Source of the DNA: Pseudoalteromonas byunsanensis
GTDB taxonomy: Bacteria; Pseudomonadota; Gammaproteobacteria; Enterobacterales; Alteromonadaceae
Direction of reading: 5' to 3'
DNA: 32,699 nt
NCBI RefSeq assembly: GCF_001854475.1
Contig: NZ_MNAN01000033.1
Coordinates: 52,759-85,457 of the forward strand
Shown here: positions 17,467-26,179 of the stretch, piece after piece
Layout: each line of letters begins with the position of its first letter
Numbering within the stretch: position 1 is the first letter of the stretch
Notes under the pieces: generated by a model
What the model was told of the DNA's origin: nothing
Databases searched by the model: none
What the model saw: only the letters and a program-made list of their open reading frames with translations
Position numbers and translations under genes: made by a program

Positions 17467-19269
17467 TTAGTACACGTCTTTTTGATAACGGTTTTGGCTA
17501 CGCAGGTCTTTTAGATACTGCTCAGCCTGTTCATCATCTTTGCCACCATGGGCTTTAATAATATCGATCAGGGCCTGATGTACATCTTTAGCCATGCGCG
17601 TGGCATCTCCACACACATAAAAATGTGCGCCCTTTTCAAGCCATGCAAAGACTTCTTCGCCTTTTTCACGCAAGCGATCTTGTACATAGATTTTTTCCGC
17701 TTGGTCACGGCTAAATGCTAGGTCCACCTTGTTAAGTAAACCTGATTTTACATACCCTTGAATTTCAACTTGATATAGGAAGTCCTGAGTAAAGTGCGGG
17801 TTACCAAAGAACAACCAATTCTCACCAGCCGCTTCACGCGCATCGCGTTCTTGTAAAAATGATCTAAACGGCGCAATACCTGTACCTGGGCCCACCATGA
17901 TGACCGGTGTTTCGTCATTTGCTGGCAAACGGAAGTTGTCATTGTGCTCACTAAATACTTTAACTTTCGCACCTTCTTGCGCACGGTTTGCCAAGTAACC
18001 CGAACAACCACCAAAGTGCTTTTCTCCAAATGCGTCAAATTCAACTAGGCCGACAGTTAAATGTACCTCATCTTCTACTTCAGCTTGACTGGAAGCAATT
18101 GAGTACAAACGTGCTTGCAGCTTGCGACAGCAATCAACTAAGGATTGCGCATCAATTGCCGCTGGATTTTGCTTGATAACATCAAAGATTTGTCTGGCTT
18201 CTATGTATTCACGTAACGCCGCTTTGTCTTCAACTAATGCTTTTAGCTGTGCGTTGTTAGTCGCCTGCGCATACTTTTCAACAAAACCAGGATATGACTG
18301 CGTCAGTTCCAGTTTTTCAATTAATGCATCACGCACAGTGATGCTTTCGCCCGCTACTGTCACTTTCGTATCATCAGCAATTGCGAGTAACTCAAGCACC
18401 TCATCCACCAGCGCTTCATCGTTTAAGAAATACACGCCCAACGAATCGCCTGGTAAGTAACGTATATCCGAACCATCTAAAGAGATTTCAACGTGGCGCA
18501 CATCTTTCGTTGAATCACGCCCCGTGATTTTTTGTACCACCGACAACTCTGCAGCGAATGGGTTTTGCTTGGTATATAGGCTTGTCGTAGCCGCTACTGA
18601 AGCAGACATGTTGACTACATTAGTGCCAGCGTCCTGCTGTGATTTTAACTCTGGTTCAAATACATCCAATGCACCAGCAATCCACTGCGTTGCCAGCTCC
18701 TCGTAATCAACATCTAACTCTGCACGCTGATAAACCACATCTGCGCCTAAATTTGTTAAACGCTGTTCAAAATCTTTGGCAGTCTGACAGAAAAATTCGT
18801 AGCTTGTGTCACCAAGGCCGATTACGGCCACTTTCACGCCCGCTAACTTAGGTGCTTTTTTGCTTGCAAGAAACTCATGTAATGCTTCTGCATCTTCTGG
18901 TGGCTCACCCTCACCATAAGTTGATACAGCAATTGCGAGGAACTTCTCTTTTTTCAGCGCTGAGGTTTTGTAGTCCGCCATGTTAACTAGCTTGACTTTC
19001 AAGCCTCTAGACTCTGCTTGCGCTTTTAACTGGCTTGCAACCGCTTTTGCATTACCAGTTTGAGAACCATATAAAATAGTTAACGGAGCAGCCTCTACAG
19101 CCGCCGCTTGCGTGCCCACTCCTACAGCAGCAGAGTTTGCATTGGCTGCCAAATAACCGCTTACCCAGGCTTGCTGGATGGGGTTTAGTTCTGCCACTAA
19201 ACCTTGTAATTTCTGCACTTGCTCTTGCGTAAGCGGGCTGGCCGCAGCGCTAAGTTGACTTAACAACAT
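17467..19269 (-). CDS. cysJ: Sulfite reductase flavoprotein alpha subunit CysJ
   Basis: A 600-residue NADPH-dependent diflavin reductase that feeds electrons to CysI. The flavodoxin domain (about 62-205) has the FMN loop YGSQTGNA. An Ala-rich linker follows, then the FAD domain (from about 235) with RLYSIASS at 387-394 and the flavin-stacking C-terminal Tyr of RYQKDVY. The NADPH domain has GPGTGIAPFRSF at 460-471. The first 60 residues are a variable helical region. It is the first gene of the operon, with a GGGGA ribosome-binding site before the ATG. Control is expected by CysB, but I cannot point to a confident CysB site. Confidence 0.97.
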   Translation of the reverse strand: MLLSQLSAAASPLTQEQVQKLQGLVAELNPIQQAWVSGYLAANANSAAVGVGTQAAAVEAAPLTILYGSQTGNAKAVASQLKAQAESRGLKVKLVNMADYKTSALKKEKFLAIAVSTYGEGEPPEDAEALHEFLASKKAPKLAGVKVAVIGLGDTSYEFFCQTAKDFEQRLTNLGADVVYQRAELDVDYEELATQWIAGALDVFEPELKSQQDAGTNVVNMSASVAATTSLYTKQNPFAAELSVVQKITGRDSTKDVRHVEISLDGSDIRYLPGDSLGVYFLNDEALVDEVLELLAIADDTKVTVAGESITVRDALIEKLELTQSYPGFVEKYAQATNNAQLKALVEDKAALREYIEARQIFDVIKQNPAAIDAQSLVDCCRKLQARLYSIASSQAEVEDEVHLTVGLVEFDAFGEKHFGGCSGYLANRAQEGAKVKVFSEHNDNFRLPANDETPVIMVGPGTGIAPFRSFLQERDAREAAGENWLFFGNPHFTQDFLYQVEIQGYVKSGLLNKVDLAFSRDQAEKIYVQDRLREKGEEVFAWLEKGAHFYVCGDATRMAKDVHQALIDIIKAHGGKDDEQAEQYLKDLRSQNRYQKDVY

Positions 19270-19574
19270 TGAATAATCCCCGTAACCCTAAAACGTCTCT
19301 TGCTTAAATTGGTGTTTTACTTGCTCAATAATAACGTACGACAAGTTATTTCATACTCTGCAGCATACTGATCTATGCGGACAACAAAAAGACAAAGATC
19401 TGCTTTTATATTCCTTTTGGTTATTAATAACAAAAAATACCAACAAAAACAGATTAAAAGAATTGCTTTAAATATAGCCACTCTAATATTAACATTGCAA
19501 TAACAAAGGTTCAGTAAGCTCGGCCTTTGTTCAAATAAAAGCAAAAATATTAATTTTAATAAAAGAGATCAAAA
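19270..19574. promoter_or_regulatory. AT-rich divergent promoter region, cysJ / endonuclease
   Basis: The 305-base gap drives cysJ leftwards and the secreted nuclease rightwards. It is strongly AT-rich. The clearest element is a perfect 12-base palindrome GTTATTAATAAC (19420-19431) near the middle, followed by an A-rich tract. Promoter elements are too ambiguous to place in such AT-rich sequence. A CysB site is expected for cysJ, but the palindrome is not a recognisable CysB match. A 75-codon minus-strand frame (19317-19544) here is not supported as a gene. Confidence 0.5.
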
Positions 19575-21209
19575 ATGAAACACGGGAAACTATCCTATAA
19601 ACAAAAGCTTGCGTTTGCGTTAAGTGCTGCCCTTTGTAGCCAGTATGCCGCAGCACAAGTTAGCAATGGTGATTTCGAAAATTGGCAACAAAATCAGCCA
19701 ACGAGTTGGACAACCATCGACTCGGGAATTGCCTTAAGCGCAACAAGTAATATTGTTAAAACAGGTCAAGCGGCTGCTCAAGTAACCGTCAAAACAGGCA
19801 CCCAAAGTAATACTGACTTACAACAACTTGTTGCAGTACAAGCTGGGAAAACATATACCTTCAGTACTTGGGTTTACCACACTGAAGGAGGTGTTAAAGC
19901 GCGTTTGGTGGTAGATGGCTATCACGGCTACTCAGACCCATTTACTTTAAACCAATGGCAACAGATCAGTCATTCATACACAGCAACTGCCGACACATCA
20001 ATTTCAGTTGGCCTGCGCTTTTATGACGATACGGGTTTTGATGGCAATGAAGTGGTATACATTGACGACTTCCAACCAACCACCACAACGACCCCACCTC
20101 CGCCAACTGGCTGTCAAAATACTGAACTCAACCTATCTATAACAACTGACAATTACGGTTCTGAGACTAGTTGGACGTTGAGCAATAGCAGCAACACACC
20201 AATAGCTAGCGGCAGTGGATATGCAAATAATACCACTCATAGCGAGTCTTTATGCGTTGTTGATGATAGTTACACATTCACGGTGCTGGACAGCTATGGT
20301 GATGGTATGTGTTGTAGCTATGGTAATGGTTCTTATAGCTTAACCGGCCCAGAGGGTACGTTAGCTTCTGGCAGCACTTTTACCTCCGAGCAACAACATA
20401 CCTTTACAATTGGCAATGATAATGGCGGTGGCACACCAACCGATCCATCACAATACTATGCATCAGCCGCAGGTTTAACTGGTTATGCCCTAAAGAGCCA
20501 GTTACACAACATTATTAATAATCATCAATCTCAAGGCTACACTGCTATTTGGCAATTTATCGACCAGTCAGAGCGCGATAACTATTTTGAGAATGATAAC
20601 TCGGTATTAGACCGTTACTCAGAAAGACCAAGCGGTAACGATGCAATCAACTATGTTGCCGTCACCAATCAATGCGGCACCTACAGTGTTGAAGGTGACT
20701 GCTACAACCGTGAACATTCATTTCCAAAAAGTTGGTTTGGTGGAAAAATAGAGCCAATGAACTCAGATATCCATCATATTTTCGCAACCGATGGATATGT
20801 AAATTCAAAACGTAGTAACTACCCGTTTGGTGAAGTTGCAACTGCCAGCTATACCTCTAGCAATGGTAGCAAGCTAGGCTCTGCGGCAACCAATCTGAAC
20901 TATTCAGGTACCGTGTTTGAACCCATAGATCAATTTAAAGGTGACTTCGCTAGAGCCTATTTTTATATGGCAACCCGCTATGAAGATGTGATCAGTACTT
21001 GGCAAAACAATACGCAGTACAGCGATGCCGTACTTAACGGTAGTGCCAATCAGGTATTTGAACCTTGGGTCATTGCGATGCTAAAACGTTGGCATGAAAC
21101 TGATCCTGTGGATGCTATTGAACGAGCGCGTAACCAAGCTGCTTATGAATTTCAGGGCAACCGCAACCCGTTTGTAGACCACCCAGAGTTTGTTCAGCAG
21201 ATCTGGTAG
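19575..21209 (+). CDS. Secreted modular endonuclease I family nuclease
   Basis: A 544-residue exported nuclease. A signal peptide (about 1-27, ending YAAA) is followed by a galactose-binding/CBM-like beta-sandwich (about 30-165, GDFENWQ...GNEVVYIDDF) and a Thr/Pro linker (169-178). Next is a Cys-containing beta domain (about 180-280) with C180, C227 and LDSYGDGMCC. The endonuclease I domain (about 295-544) has the catalytic NREHSFPKSW (378-387, His381) and SDIHHIFATDG with NSKRSNYPFG (397-419). EndA/NucM-type enzymes cut DNA (often RNA too) non-specifically outside the cell; plain members are about 230 residues, so this is more than twice that. Scavenging of extracellular DNA is likely. AAAAGAGAT precedes the start. 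Confidence 0.88.
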   Translation: MKHGKLSYKQKLAFALSAALCSQYAAAQVSNGDFENWQQNQPTSWTTIDSGIALSATSNIVKTGQAAAQVTVKTGTQSNTDLQQLVAVQAGKTYTFSTWVYHTEGGVKARLVVDGYHGYSDPFTLNQWQQISHSYTATADTSISVGLRFYDDTGFDGNEVVYIDDFQPTTTTTPPPPTGCQNTELNLSITTDNYGSETSWTLSNSSNTPIASGSGYANNTTHSESLCVVDDSYTFTVLDSYGDGMCCSYGNGSYSLTGPEGTLASGSTFTSEQQHTFTIGNDNGGGTPTDPSQYYASAAGLTGYALKSQLHNIINNHQSQGYTAIWQFIDQSERDNYFENDNSVLDRYSERPSGNDAINYVAVTNQCGTYSVEGDCYNREHSFPKSWFGGKIEPMNSDIHHIFATDGYVNSKRSNYPFGEVATASYTSSNGSKLGSAATNLNYSGTVFEPIDQFKGDFARAYFYMATRYEDVISTWQNNTQYSDAVLNGSANQVFEPWVIAMLKRWHETDPVDAIERARNQAAYEFQGNRNPFVDHPEFVQQIW

Positions 21210-21225
21210 ACAACAGGTTTATTCA

Positions 21226-21258
21226 AAAAAAAAGCCACCGAAAGGTGGCTTTTTAATT
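21226..21258. terminator. Rho-independent terminator of the nuclease gene
   Basis: An 11-base stem (21229-21239 / 21244-21254) with GAAA tetraloop, GC core GCCACC, flanked by A and T runs, 19 bases after the nuclease stop. It is symmetrical enough to work in both directions. Confidence 0.88.
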
Positions 21259-21282
21259 TTCGCTTCTAACTAGTTTTTATGA

Positions 21283-21313
21283 ATAAAAAGGCGGCCTAAT
21301 CCTTTAGGCCGCT
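21283..21313 (-). terminator. Rho-independent terminator of the DUF3103-like gene
   Basis: A perfect 9-base GC-rich stem (21291-21299 / 21304-21312) with a 4-base loop, followed on the minus strand by TTTTTATTC. It lies 19 bases beyond the stop of the minus-strand gene at 21332 and, with the terminator just to its left, insulates two convergent genes. Confidence 0.85.
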
Positions 21314-21331
21314 AACCGACTCAACGGGAAA

Positions 21332-22498
21332 TCACCTAGGGTTGATGGTTAAGGGAGATAAACTGATTTTTGCATTACCGCTGGCACCCATGTAACCAGT
21401 GTATTGCTGACCTTCAAATAAGGTATAAAAAACATCTACATAATCATCATCATTAGTAAACCAAGAATCTGGCATAGCTTTAATAAGCTGATTGGTCAGC
21501 TGTGGAATAATCGCATAACCCTGCACATTTGGATCTGGAATCGTACGCATAACCTGCGTCACGATGTCTAGAAAAGTCGTGGCAAGCGTTTTGTAATTAG
21601 TATTGTCGTCTTGCTCCATTAGTAGCAAGTCTGCCGCCTGCCAGCGATAACGCTCCCAATGAATGATAATTTGATTTGGTGTATAGTCACGACCATCATG
21701 ATCTAAGTATGGCATATCAACGATATCTAGTACCGGCTCGTCTCGACTCGGGCTCACACCCGTTACGACTCCATACACTTCCGCAGCACCCGAAATCCAA
21801 GGCTCTTCATCATCGTTTAAACGAATTCGATTTAACACACTTGTAGAGATAGGTTGTACGTCACTTTGCGTTTCAAAGAACTGCGCTTGTTTAGATAATG
21901 ACACTGGGCGATGCTTATTAAATTCTCGCTGCATAACTGCCAAACCTTCTTTCAGGCTTTTTCTGCTGTCAATTTCAACAATTAATACTGGCTGCTGCGG
22001 CATCTTTTTAGCATCAAGTAAGTGCACTTTGCCGTGTTCATCGTACGCTTCGATATGTACCCAGCTCTTATCATCCCCTTTAGGAGCAAATGCCACTAAA
22101 ACAGACTCTCCTCGCAACCAATCACTCAACATTGCGCTGTCGGCAAGACGTAGTTGATAAATAGATTCATTAGACTCTGATAAGCCCTTTAAAGAACGAG
22201 TATAACTGTTAGCAGTGCGAATCTTAGATGCTAAAGACGCAGAAACTAAATCTGTAGACAGAGGGACATGTAAACGATATTGACTCATTTGCGCTTTGAC
22301 AGGAGTTGCTATGCTTGGCAACTGACTCGCTACTTGTTTCGCTAGTTGCTTTTTAATATCCACAACTTGGTAACCTGCTGGGTTAAACATATCCAACGCA
22401 GGAAATGCTTGTTGAACCTGTAGGTCTGAATTTGCTGCATAACCGTTTAAGCTCATCGCTGCTAAGGCAGTCAATGTAAATTTTGTTAACTTATTCAT
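21332..22498 (-). CDS. Exported DUF3103-like protein
   Basis: A 388-residue exported protein. The N-terminus is a Sec signal peptide (MNKLTKFTLTALAAMSLNGYAA, cleavage after about residue 22). The mature part includes a central ISGAAEVYGVV segment and a C-terminal half with NQIIIHWERYRWQAADLLLMEQ, a DDDYVDVFY motif and GYMGASGNAKISL. From memory this pattern fits DUF3103, a family of uncharacterised proteins in Vibrio and Alteromonadales. The Asp-rich DDDYVD and an alternating pattern suggest a calcium-binding or beta-rich domain, but no catalytic motif is seen. GGAGTAG precedes the ATG. Function unknown. Confidence 0.65.
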   Translation of the reverse strand: MNKLTKFTLTALAAMSLNGYAANSDLQVQQAFPALDMFNPAGYQVVDIKKQLAKQVASQLPSIATPVKAQMSQYRLHVPLSTDLVSASLASKIRTANSYTRSLKGLSESNESIYQLRLADSAMLSDWLRGESVLVAFAPKGDDKSWVHIEAYDEHGKVHLLDAKKMPQQPVLIVEIDSRKSLKEGLAVMQREFNKHRPVSLSKQAQFFETQSDVQPISTSVLNRIRLNDDEEPWISGAAEVYGVVTGVSPSRDEPVLDIVDMPYLDHDGRDYTPNQIIIHWERYRWQAADLLLMEQDDNTNYKTLATTFLDIVTQVMRTIPDPNVQGYAIIPQLTNQLIKAMPDSWFTNDDDYVDVFYTLFEGQQYTGYMGASGNAKISLSPLTINPR

Positions 22499-22569
22499 AT
22501 TCTACTCCTGACAATAATCCGCGTGTTTGAGTAGAAGAAGATAAAACTTATTTAAAAAATTATCAACCT

Positions 22570-22586
22570 GTTAATTTAAAATTAAC
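22570..22586. promoter_or_regulatory. AT-rich palindrome upstream of the DUF3103-like gene
   Basis: GTTAATTTAAAATTAAC is a perfect 8-base inverted repeat around one central base, about 72 bases upstream of the ATG at 22498, in an AT-rich promoter-like stretch. It may be an operator; low information content limits confidence. The rest of 22499-22737 has only a second inverted repeat (22691-22697 / 22705-22711) and no gene. Confidence 0.35.
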
Positions 22587-22737
22587 AAAATTAATTTTAT
22601 AGGTACGAAGCTGAATAACCTGATATGACTTTGGAACATAACCAAGGGAAGGTGTACGGCAGTATTAGCCTTATCTAGTGAGGAAGTGCTGCCAACATAG
22701 GCATTGTTGGCAAATCAAAAACACAAAGTTAGAGTTT

Positions 22738-23115
22738 CTACTCAACTGGATACAAAGTTATTTCTATTCCCGCACCAATTGCAGAAATACGCAGCAAAGT
22801 ATCCACATGTAATGCTTGTGAATAACACTTTGGTTCGTTACCAGAGTGAAACCCGATATCAAATGTTCGCTTCGTACACGACAACCACTGTTTTAATGCT
22901 GGTTTAGAGCAGGATTCAATTAATTCACACAGATGGTTAATCGCCTTATCAGGGCTGACGACTTCTGCATCGGCTTCGATGCGCGCCAGTTGACGATACT
23001 CATCCTGGTCATAGTGCAATACGATAGCGTTGCGCTTTAAATCATTGACTAAGGCACTAATGTCATGCTTTGACTCTAGCTCAAGATCGACGTTTAAAAA
23101 CTGAATTTCTGGCAT
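22738..23115 (-). CDS. Hypothetical protein, 125 aa
   Basis: A 125-residue acidic protein, not recognised. It lacks a signal peptide and membrane segment. The opening reads as a beta strand (IQFLNVDLELES) and the end as two strands (LLRISAIGAGIEITLYPVE), with a helical middle, including a CELIESC segment and FDIGFHSGNEPKCYS; the arrangement hints at a compact alpha/beta fold. AAGGT lies upstream of the ATG at 23115. It is monocistronic between two gaps of more than 200 bases. An immunity-like or small enzyme role cannot be judged from sequence. Confidence 0.6.
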   Translation of the reverse strand: MPEIQFLNVDLELESKHDISALVNDLKRNAIVLHYDQDEYRQLARIEADAEVVSPDKAINHLCELIESCSKPALKQWLSCTKRTFDIGFHSGNEPKCYSQALHVDTLLRISAIGAGIEITLYPVE

Positions 23116-23324
23116 ATTGACTGTTTTACCTTAACTGATTGAATTGAGTAATAGCTGCTTTAAATGCAAGTGTAACCAAGTAAATAAGGACTGGCTAGCG
23201 TTAACACGGATTCGTTCTCGCTACGACTAAATTCCTTCGTTCAGAATACCACGATTGTAACACTGAAAAAGTACACCGCAGATGGTTATCATCCTCAATA
23301 TAGGTACTTATTTTTTCTATCTTA

Positions 23325-23353
23325 TTGCCTTTGATACATTGCTTTGCTAATTT
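23325..23353 (+). promoter_or_regulatory. Candidate promoter of the S41 peptidase gene
   Basis: TTGCCT (23325-23330) and TAATTT (23348-23353) with 17 bases between, ending 29 bases before the ATG at 23383. The fit to sigma-70 is fair for the -35 and weak for the -10. The remainder of the 23116-23382 gap shows no gene. Confidence 0.35.
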
Positions 23354-23382
23354 TTAGCCAACAAACTTAAAAAGCAAACAGC

Positions 23383-25020
23383 ATGAGCAATTTACATTTA
23401 GCAGCCGTACTTTTACTGACCATCTCTTTGACCGGATGTGGTGGAGGTGGAGGTGGTAGTGATAACTCTCCCGCATTAGACCCACAACCTTCAACCCCTT
23501 CTGAAACCTGGACAGCGGATGTATTTCCCGCATCAAGCCAGTACAAAGACTACTGTGTTAATCCTCGAGTAGGCCTTGACCCACAAGATAATGAACCGTA
23601 CCCAGATAAAGCGGGAAGCGCCATGCTTGAGAAATTATGGCTCCGCTCATTTAGCCATGAAACTTATTTATGGTATGACGAATTACCAGACCCAAACCCA
23701 GGTACTTTTGACTCCATTGCTGCATACTTCAATATACTTAAAACCTCAGCAACCACCCCATCAGGGAAAGCCAAAGATGACTTTCATTTCTCTGAAAGTT
23801 ATGAAGACTATATTAAAGAAGCTCAGTCTGGTGTCGTAGCTGGCTACGGTGCTCGCTGGGCAATTATTAATCGAACTCCACCTAGGTTAGTACGCGTCGC
23901 CTATACACAAGATAACTCGCCAGCAGAGCTTGCAGGTCTTAAACGAGGGGATAAGCTTATTGAGGTCGATGGTGTAGATATTGACGCCACAGACTCAACC
24001 TCAATAGCAACCATCAATGCTGGGCTGCAACCGAGTTTAGGAACGACGCATGTGTTTAAATTTATCCGTGTCGATGCCGAATCGGGTTTCGAGGAACAGT
24101 TTAATATTGAACTCACTGCACAAGATATAGAAACAACCCCTGTCCAAAATGCACATGTACAAACCATCAACGGCCGCAATATAGGGTATGTACAATTCAA
24201 TCAGTTTATCTCTGCAGGCCAACGTCCTCTGATAAATGCCTTCCACATGTTTGAAGACAGCAACATAGACGAGCTTGTATTGGACCTTCGCTATAACGGT
24301 GGCGGGTTAGTGAGTATGGCTGCACAATTGGGCTATATGATCGCTGGCAGCGCAAATACACTCGCCAACGCGCCTGATACAGGACGAGTGTTTAGTCAGA
24401 CTATATACAACGACAAGCGCAATGCTGACAACTATGACGTAAAATTCTCTGCCCGAGCGATCGACTGGGGCGAAAGAGTATATACAGATGAAGTTTTGCC
24501 AAGCCCAGAGCTTAGCCGGGTGTATATACTAACCACCGAGGGGACCTGCTCAGCAAGTGAACTTATCATTAATGGCTTACAAGGTATTGATATCGACATC
24601 GTGCTTATTGGTTCAAAAACTTGCGGTAAACCATTTGGCTTTGCACCTACTCCAAACTGTGGTGAAGTTTACTATACCATTCAGTTTAGAAATGAAAATG
24701 CCAAAGGATTCGGTGACTATACCGACGGTTTCACACCCGTTCCTGCTGCGCAAAATAGTGGCGAACAGGGGCTATCAAGTCGGGTCTCGGGATGTACTGT
24801 TGCAGATGACTTTGAACACGCACTAGGCGCCAATGAAGAAGCATTATTTTCAGCTGCACTAAATTATATTGAGACAGGACACTGTCCACCTGTAACCCAG
24901 CAACGTTTGACACAAGCATCAGAGTATATTCTGCAGGGTCCCGCCATTGATGTTCCTTCACATCCACTGCGTAATGGTATGCATGTCTTTCCCATAAAGA
25001 GAGCGCAGAATGAGAAATAA
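23383..25020 (+). CDS. S41 family peptidase lipoprotein with PDZ domain
   Basis: A 545-residue C-terminal-processing-type serine peptidase. The N-terminus has a short hydrophobic segment ending in the lipobox LTGC (Cys19), then a Gly run and a Ser/Pro-rich spacer, so it is probably a lipoprotein. A PDZ-like region lies at about 150-245 (VRVAYTQDNSPAELAGLKRGD). The S41 core follows, with LDLRYNGGG near 299-307. The catalytic pair appears as Ser391 in TCSASE and Lys415 in SKTCGKPFG, the normal spacing. Several Cys in the C-terminal half (C388, C413, C425, C470) may form disulfides. No strong ribosome-binding site is seen, but a stop lies in frame just upstream, so this is the first start. It overlaps the next gene by 11 bases. 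Confidence 0.88.
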   Translation: MSNLHLAAVLLLTISLTGCGGGGGGSDNSPALDPQPSTPSETWTADVFPASSQYKDYCVNPRVGLDPQDNEPYPDKAGSAMLEKLWLRSFSHETYLWYDELPDPNPGTFDSIAAYFNILKTSATTPSGKAKDDFHFSESYEDYIKEAQSGVVAGYGARWAIINRTPPRLVRVAYTQDNSPAELAGLKRGDKLIEVDGVDIDATDSTSIATINAGLQPSLGTTHVFKFIRVDAESGFEEQFNIELTAQDIETTPVQNAHVQTINGRNIGYVQFNQFISAGQRPLINAFHMFEDSNIDELVLDLRYNGGGLVSMAAQLGYMIAGSANTLANAPDTGRVFSQTIYNDKRNADNYDVKFSARAIDWGERVYTDEVLPSPELSRVYILTTEGTCSASELIINGLQGIDIDIVLIGSKTCGKPFGFAPTPNCGEVYYTIQFRNENAKGFGDYTDGFTPVPAAQNSGEQGLSSRVSGCTVADDFEHALGANEEALFSAALNYIETGHCPPVTQQRLTQASEYILQGPAIDVPSHPLRNGMHVFPIKRAQNEK

Positions 25021-25396
25021 GCTCATAAATGCTATCCTGCTGTGTCTTTCTCTGGTTGGCTGTAAACACAGCCAACCAGTAGGCCCGCAAGCTGCGATAA
25101 TACAGAGCACCACACCGGCAATAAAAGCCGATATCCAAAGAGCAATCGTAAGACTAAAAGGGGGTGTGCAACCAAAAATATCAGATAACGTATTTATGAA
25201 TAGCAGTACATTGTTGCTCGAATCTCGCGTAACCCAGCAGCCACTCGATCCCCTCTTGGGTTCACACAATATCGTTGTCACACGCTTTGAACTACAGCTA
25301 CGTGACGGCAAGTGTGTTCTCTATTATCCCAACAAAGATAATTACGTCATATTGCCCGAAGTACCATGTATTGCAGCTACCCAAAGAGCAAAATGA
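25010..25396 (+). CDS. Small putative lipoprotein coupled to the S41 peptidase
   Basis: A 128-residue protein starting inside the last codons of the peptidase gene. The N-terminus MRNKLINAILLCLSLVGC has a positively charged start, hydrophobic core and a lipobox LVGC (Cys18). The mature part is about 110 residues with no recognised domain; the end includes two Cys (in GKCVLYYP and EVPCIA) that may pair. Overlap and shared strand imply coupled expression. It could be a partner, inhibitor or substrate-presenting subunit of the peptidase, or an unrelated envelope protein. Confidence 0.7.
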   Translation: MRNKLINAILLCLSLVGCKHSQPVGPQAAIIQSTTPAIKADIQRAIVRLKGGVQPKISDNVFMNSSTLLLESRVTQQPLDPLLGSHNIVVTRFELQLRDGKCVLYYPNKDNYVILPEVPCIAATQRAK

Positions 25397-25471
25397 ACGC
25401 TTATCCAAGATTAGTTTTCTTCGTTTGCTGTGGTAAAGTACGACTAGAGCGCTTGGACAACTAGATTTTAT

Positions 25472-26152
25472 ATGCAATATCAGACAACTAATCCATTCAC
25501 ACCACAGCTAAATTACCCTTATCACTGCTGCACATTTAGCACTGAGGCTTTTCACCAAAGTGATTTTCTATCTCACAATATTGTCATGTCTCAAAAGCTG
25601 CAAAATGCGGTTCCAAAGCGCCGGGTTGAATATTTAGCAGGCCGGATATGCGCTAAACAAGCGTTGGCAAAAATATCAGTCACCGGATTTGAGATTGACA
25701 GCGGTGAAGACCGCGCACCGGTATGGCCCGAGGGTATTATAGGAAGCATAAGTCATACCCAAGGCATTGCTATGGCAATGGTTACAAATTCGAACAGCCT
25801 AAGAGGCTTAGGAATAGACATAGAAACATTGATGCCAAATGAGCAGGAACAAAGGCTACAGGCACAAATTTTACATCCGTTTGAAGCAGAGGCATTCAAA
25901 GCACTCGGCCAACATCTTTCATCCCCCCTGACGGTGGTTTTTTCTGCCAAAGAAAGTATTTATAAGGCACTTTACCCCAGTGTAAAAAGGTTTTTTGGTT
26001 TTGATGCAGCCAAACTATTGAGCTTTGATGATCACCAATTATGTTTTGAAATCACAGAGCATCTATCTGATAGTGTTCCTCTTGGTACACGCGTGACTGT
26101 GCTTTACCAAACCAATGCACTTTTCACATTTACAGAGTGTGCATTTGCATAA
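25472..26152 (+). CDS. 4'-phosphopantetheinyl transferase, EntD-like
   Basis: A 226-residue transferase that moves the phosphopantetheine arm from coenzyme A to a Ser of a carrier-protein domain. Motifs in order: GRICAKQAL (58-66), GSISHT (91-96), GIDIE (114-118) with the Mg-binding Asp116 and Glu118, and FSAKESIYKALYP (157-169) with Glu161. The overall shape resembles EntD and other Sfp-group enzymes. No PKS, NRPS or polyunsaturated fatty acid synthase gene is in the window, so the carrier partner is elsewhere. The ribosome-binding site is weak. A strong terminator follows. Confidence 0.9.
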   Translation: MQYQTTNPFTPQLNYPYHCCTFSTEAFHQSDFLSHNIVMSQKLQNAVPKRRVEYLAGRICAKQALAKISVTGFEIDSGEDRAPVWPEGIIGSISHTQGIAMAMVTNSNSLRGLGIDIETLMPNEQEQRLQAQILHPFEAEAFKALGQHLSSPLTVVFSAKESIYKALYPSVKRFFGFDAAKLLSFDDHQLCFEITEHLSDSVPLGTRVTVLYQTNALFTFTECAFA

Positions 26153-26179
26153 TGTCATTGAAAACGGCCCAGAAAAAAC

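Noticed and set aside
19317..19544. Open frame of 75 codons on the minus strand between cysJ and the nuclease
   Set aside because: Composition reflects AT-rich promoter DNA, it lacks a ribosome-binding site, and its product is an implausible run of Cys, Leu and Ile.
24731..25138. Minus-strand open frame of 135 codons at the peptidase/lipoprotein junction
   Set aside because: It is antisense to two supported genes and shows no family resemblance or ribosome-binding site.
25472..26152. Phosphopantetheinyl transferase as sign of a biosynthetic gene cluster
   Set aside because: No PKS, NRPS or polyunsaturated fatty acid synthase gene lies within the window on either side.
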